From contig QBYJ01000005.1 in the NCBI GenBank assembly GCA_003282885.1, positions 1-62,520 of the forward strand: a DNA stretch of 62,520 nt. Reading direction: 5' to 3'. The notes under the pieces are model-generated. The model was not told the origin of the DNA and made no database searches. It was given only the letters and a program-made list of their open reading frames with translations. Numbering within the stretch: the first letter of the stretch is position 1; every line of letters starts with the position of its first letter. Made by a program: the position numbers and the translations under genes. Source of the stretch: SAR116 cluster bacterium AG-325-F22. GTDB taxonomy: Bacteria; Pseudomonadota; Alphaproteobacteria; Puniceispirillales; Marisalimonadaceae. Below are positions 62,092 to 62,520 of this stretch, in pieces.

Positions 62092-62140
62092 AAATGTGAA
62101 CTCAGACACGCTAGTTGAAAAATAATCTGAGCTCACATTT
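62092..62140. repeat. 15-bp imperfect inverted repeat
   Basis: AAATGTGAACTCAGA (62092-62106) and TCTGAGCTCACATTT (62126-62140) pair with one mismatch around a 19-base loop. It is between the regulator and the gene at 62309, in a roughly 300-base gap that otherwise holds no supportable gene. It could be an operator, a small-RNA stem or a terminator without a strong T-tract. Confidence 0.5.
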
Positions 62141-62308
62141 CATATTTAAAATAAAAACTAATGTTAAAATCAACTATATATATTCCCGAAACGAGAAATA
62201 TAAAATTAGACATTTTAATGTGTCTTAATTAGAATTCTATAAATTTTAGGTGACCGCTCCCTATCAAAAAAAATGGTATTGTAAATTGCTTTAGGGAAAG
62301 ATTTAACA

Positions 62309-62520
62309 ATGACCGAATTTGAGTTAAATACAAAAATTTTTAAAAAAGATAACTTAGATATAGTTTATTCTATAATTGGTAAAAAATTATTAAATGGTAT
62401 ATTGCATTATAAGCTTAAATCTGAAAATTCATCAGAAATTTTTTTAAGCGAATTTGCAATTAATGACAGATTTATTACTGAAGCAAAATATTGTGAAAAA
62501 CCTAATAATTCAGTTTCCAG
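62309..62520 (+). CDS. partial gene, 5' end of an uncharacterised protein
   Basis: A frame opens at ATG 62309 behind AGGGAAAG (62293-62300) and is still open at the window end (70 codons). It begins MTEFELNTKIFKKDNLDIVY, with later FLSEFAINDRFITEAKY. I do not recognise it. The good ribosome site and protein-like composition support a real gene. Confidence 0.65.
   Translation, partial: MTEFELNTKIFKKDNLDIVYSIIGKKLLNGILHYKLKSENSSEIFLSEFAINDRFITEAKYCEKPNNSVS

Noticed and set aside
1-62520. Search by eye for CRISPR arrays, insertion sequences, tRNA and rRNA genes, and phage modules.
   Set aside because: No regularly spaced repeats, transposase-like proteins, tRNA cloverleaf patterns or phage structural genes were seen; a dedicated scan could still find a tRNA missed by eye.

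Overview
The window is gene-dense, very AT-rich bacterial DNA with short intergenic gaps and tight operons. Several traits suggest a marine alphaproteobacterium, probably of the Rhodospirillales/Puniceispirillales (SAR116 or AEGEAN-169 type): an flhA-flhF-flhG-fliA flagellar cluster with sigma-54 style promoters, an alpha-type Fur, tartrate/malate-type dehydrogenases, urease, glucosylglycerate genes and many SDR, CaiB and acyl-CoA enzymes. The placement is inference. I saw no rRNA, tRNA, CRISPR array, transposase or phage module.

Region by region. (1) 1-6400: flagellar block. flhA, flhF, flhG, fliA and an unknown 126-aa gene lie on +, and a hook/rod (FlgF/FlgG-type) gene lies on -. flhA and the rod gene each have a -24/-12 promoter. 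FlhF keeps its P-loop but has lost other GTPase motifs. (2) 6500-11036: an accessory stretch inside flagellar territory. It holds a precursor-like protein with a nitrile-hydratase-leader (NHLP) domain, small secreted proteins, a coiled-coil protein plus ParA-like ATPase, a stand-alone cyclic-nucleotide-binding protein and a FliL-like protein. A tiny minus-strand unit (promoter, near-perfect Shine-Dalgarno, 26 codons, terminator) also lies here. (3) 11037-13354: threonine synthase and a tartrate/D-malate-type dehydrogenase. (4) 13441-21437: iron region. It contains the ferric permease, Fur, an SDR, a micro-ORF, an iron-box operon (DUF4856 protein, membrane hydroxylase, ferric-binding protein), an unknown gene with bfd, and bacterioferritin. 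A Fur-box promoter here drives a structured leader or small RNA. (5) 21476-24852: four-carbon acid-sugar catabolism (OtnK-type kinase, isopropylmalate-dehydrogenase-like enzyme, ABM protein, RraA-like aldolase). (6) 24996-34696: acyl-CoA and CoA-ester metabolism, two transport-type membrane proteins, and a sixA gene broken by one amber codon. (7) 34864-41397: an MBL hydrolase, the scar of a deleted urea ABC transporter (urtA head joined to urtE tail), and complete ureDABCEFG. (8) 41407-48774: glucosylglycerate phosphatase, synthase and phosphorylase-type genes, an MFS transporter, a nitroreductase, a lytic transglycosylase and an atypical crotonase. (9) 48865-62007: glycerate kinase, GST, glycosyltransferase, dehalogenase-like hydrolase, GAF protein, ArsP_2-type membrane protein, esterase, L-fuconate dehydratase, hydroxy-acid oxidase, a second tartrate-type dehydrogenase, an SDR and a regulator. 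A truncated gene starts at 62309.

How the parts connect. The flagellar genes form one assembly and placement module. The iron genes look co-regulated, because three good inverted-repeat iron boxes share the TGATAA/TTATCA core. Urease is intact but its dedicated transporter is gone, so urea must enter another way or arise internally. The glucosylglycerate genes give synthesis and phosphorolysis of a nitrogen-free compatible solute, and the released glycerate could feed the glycerate kinase at 48865.
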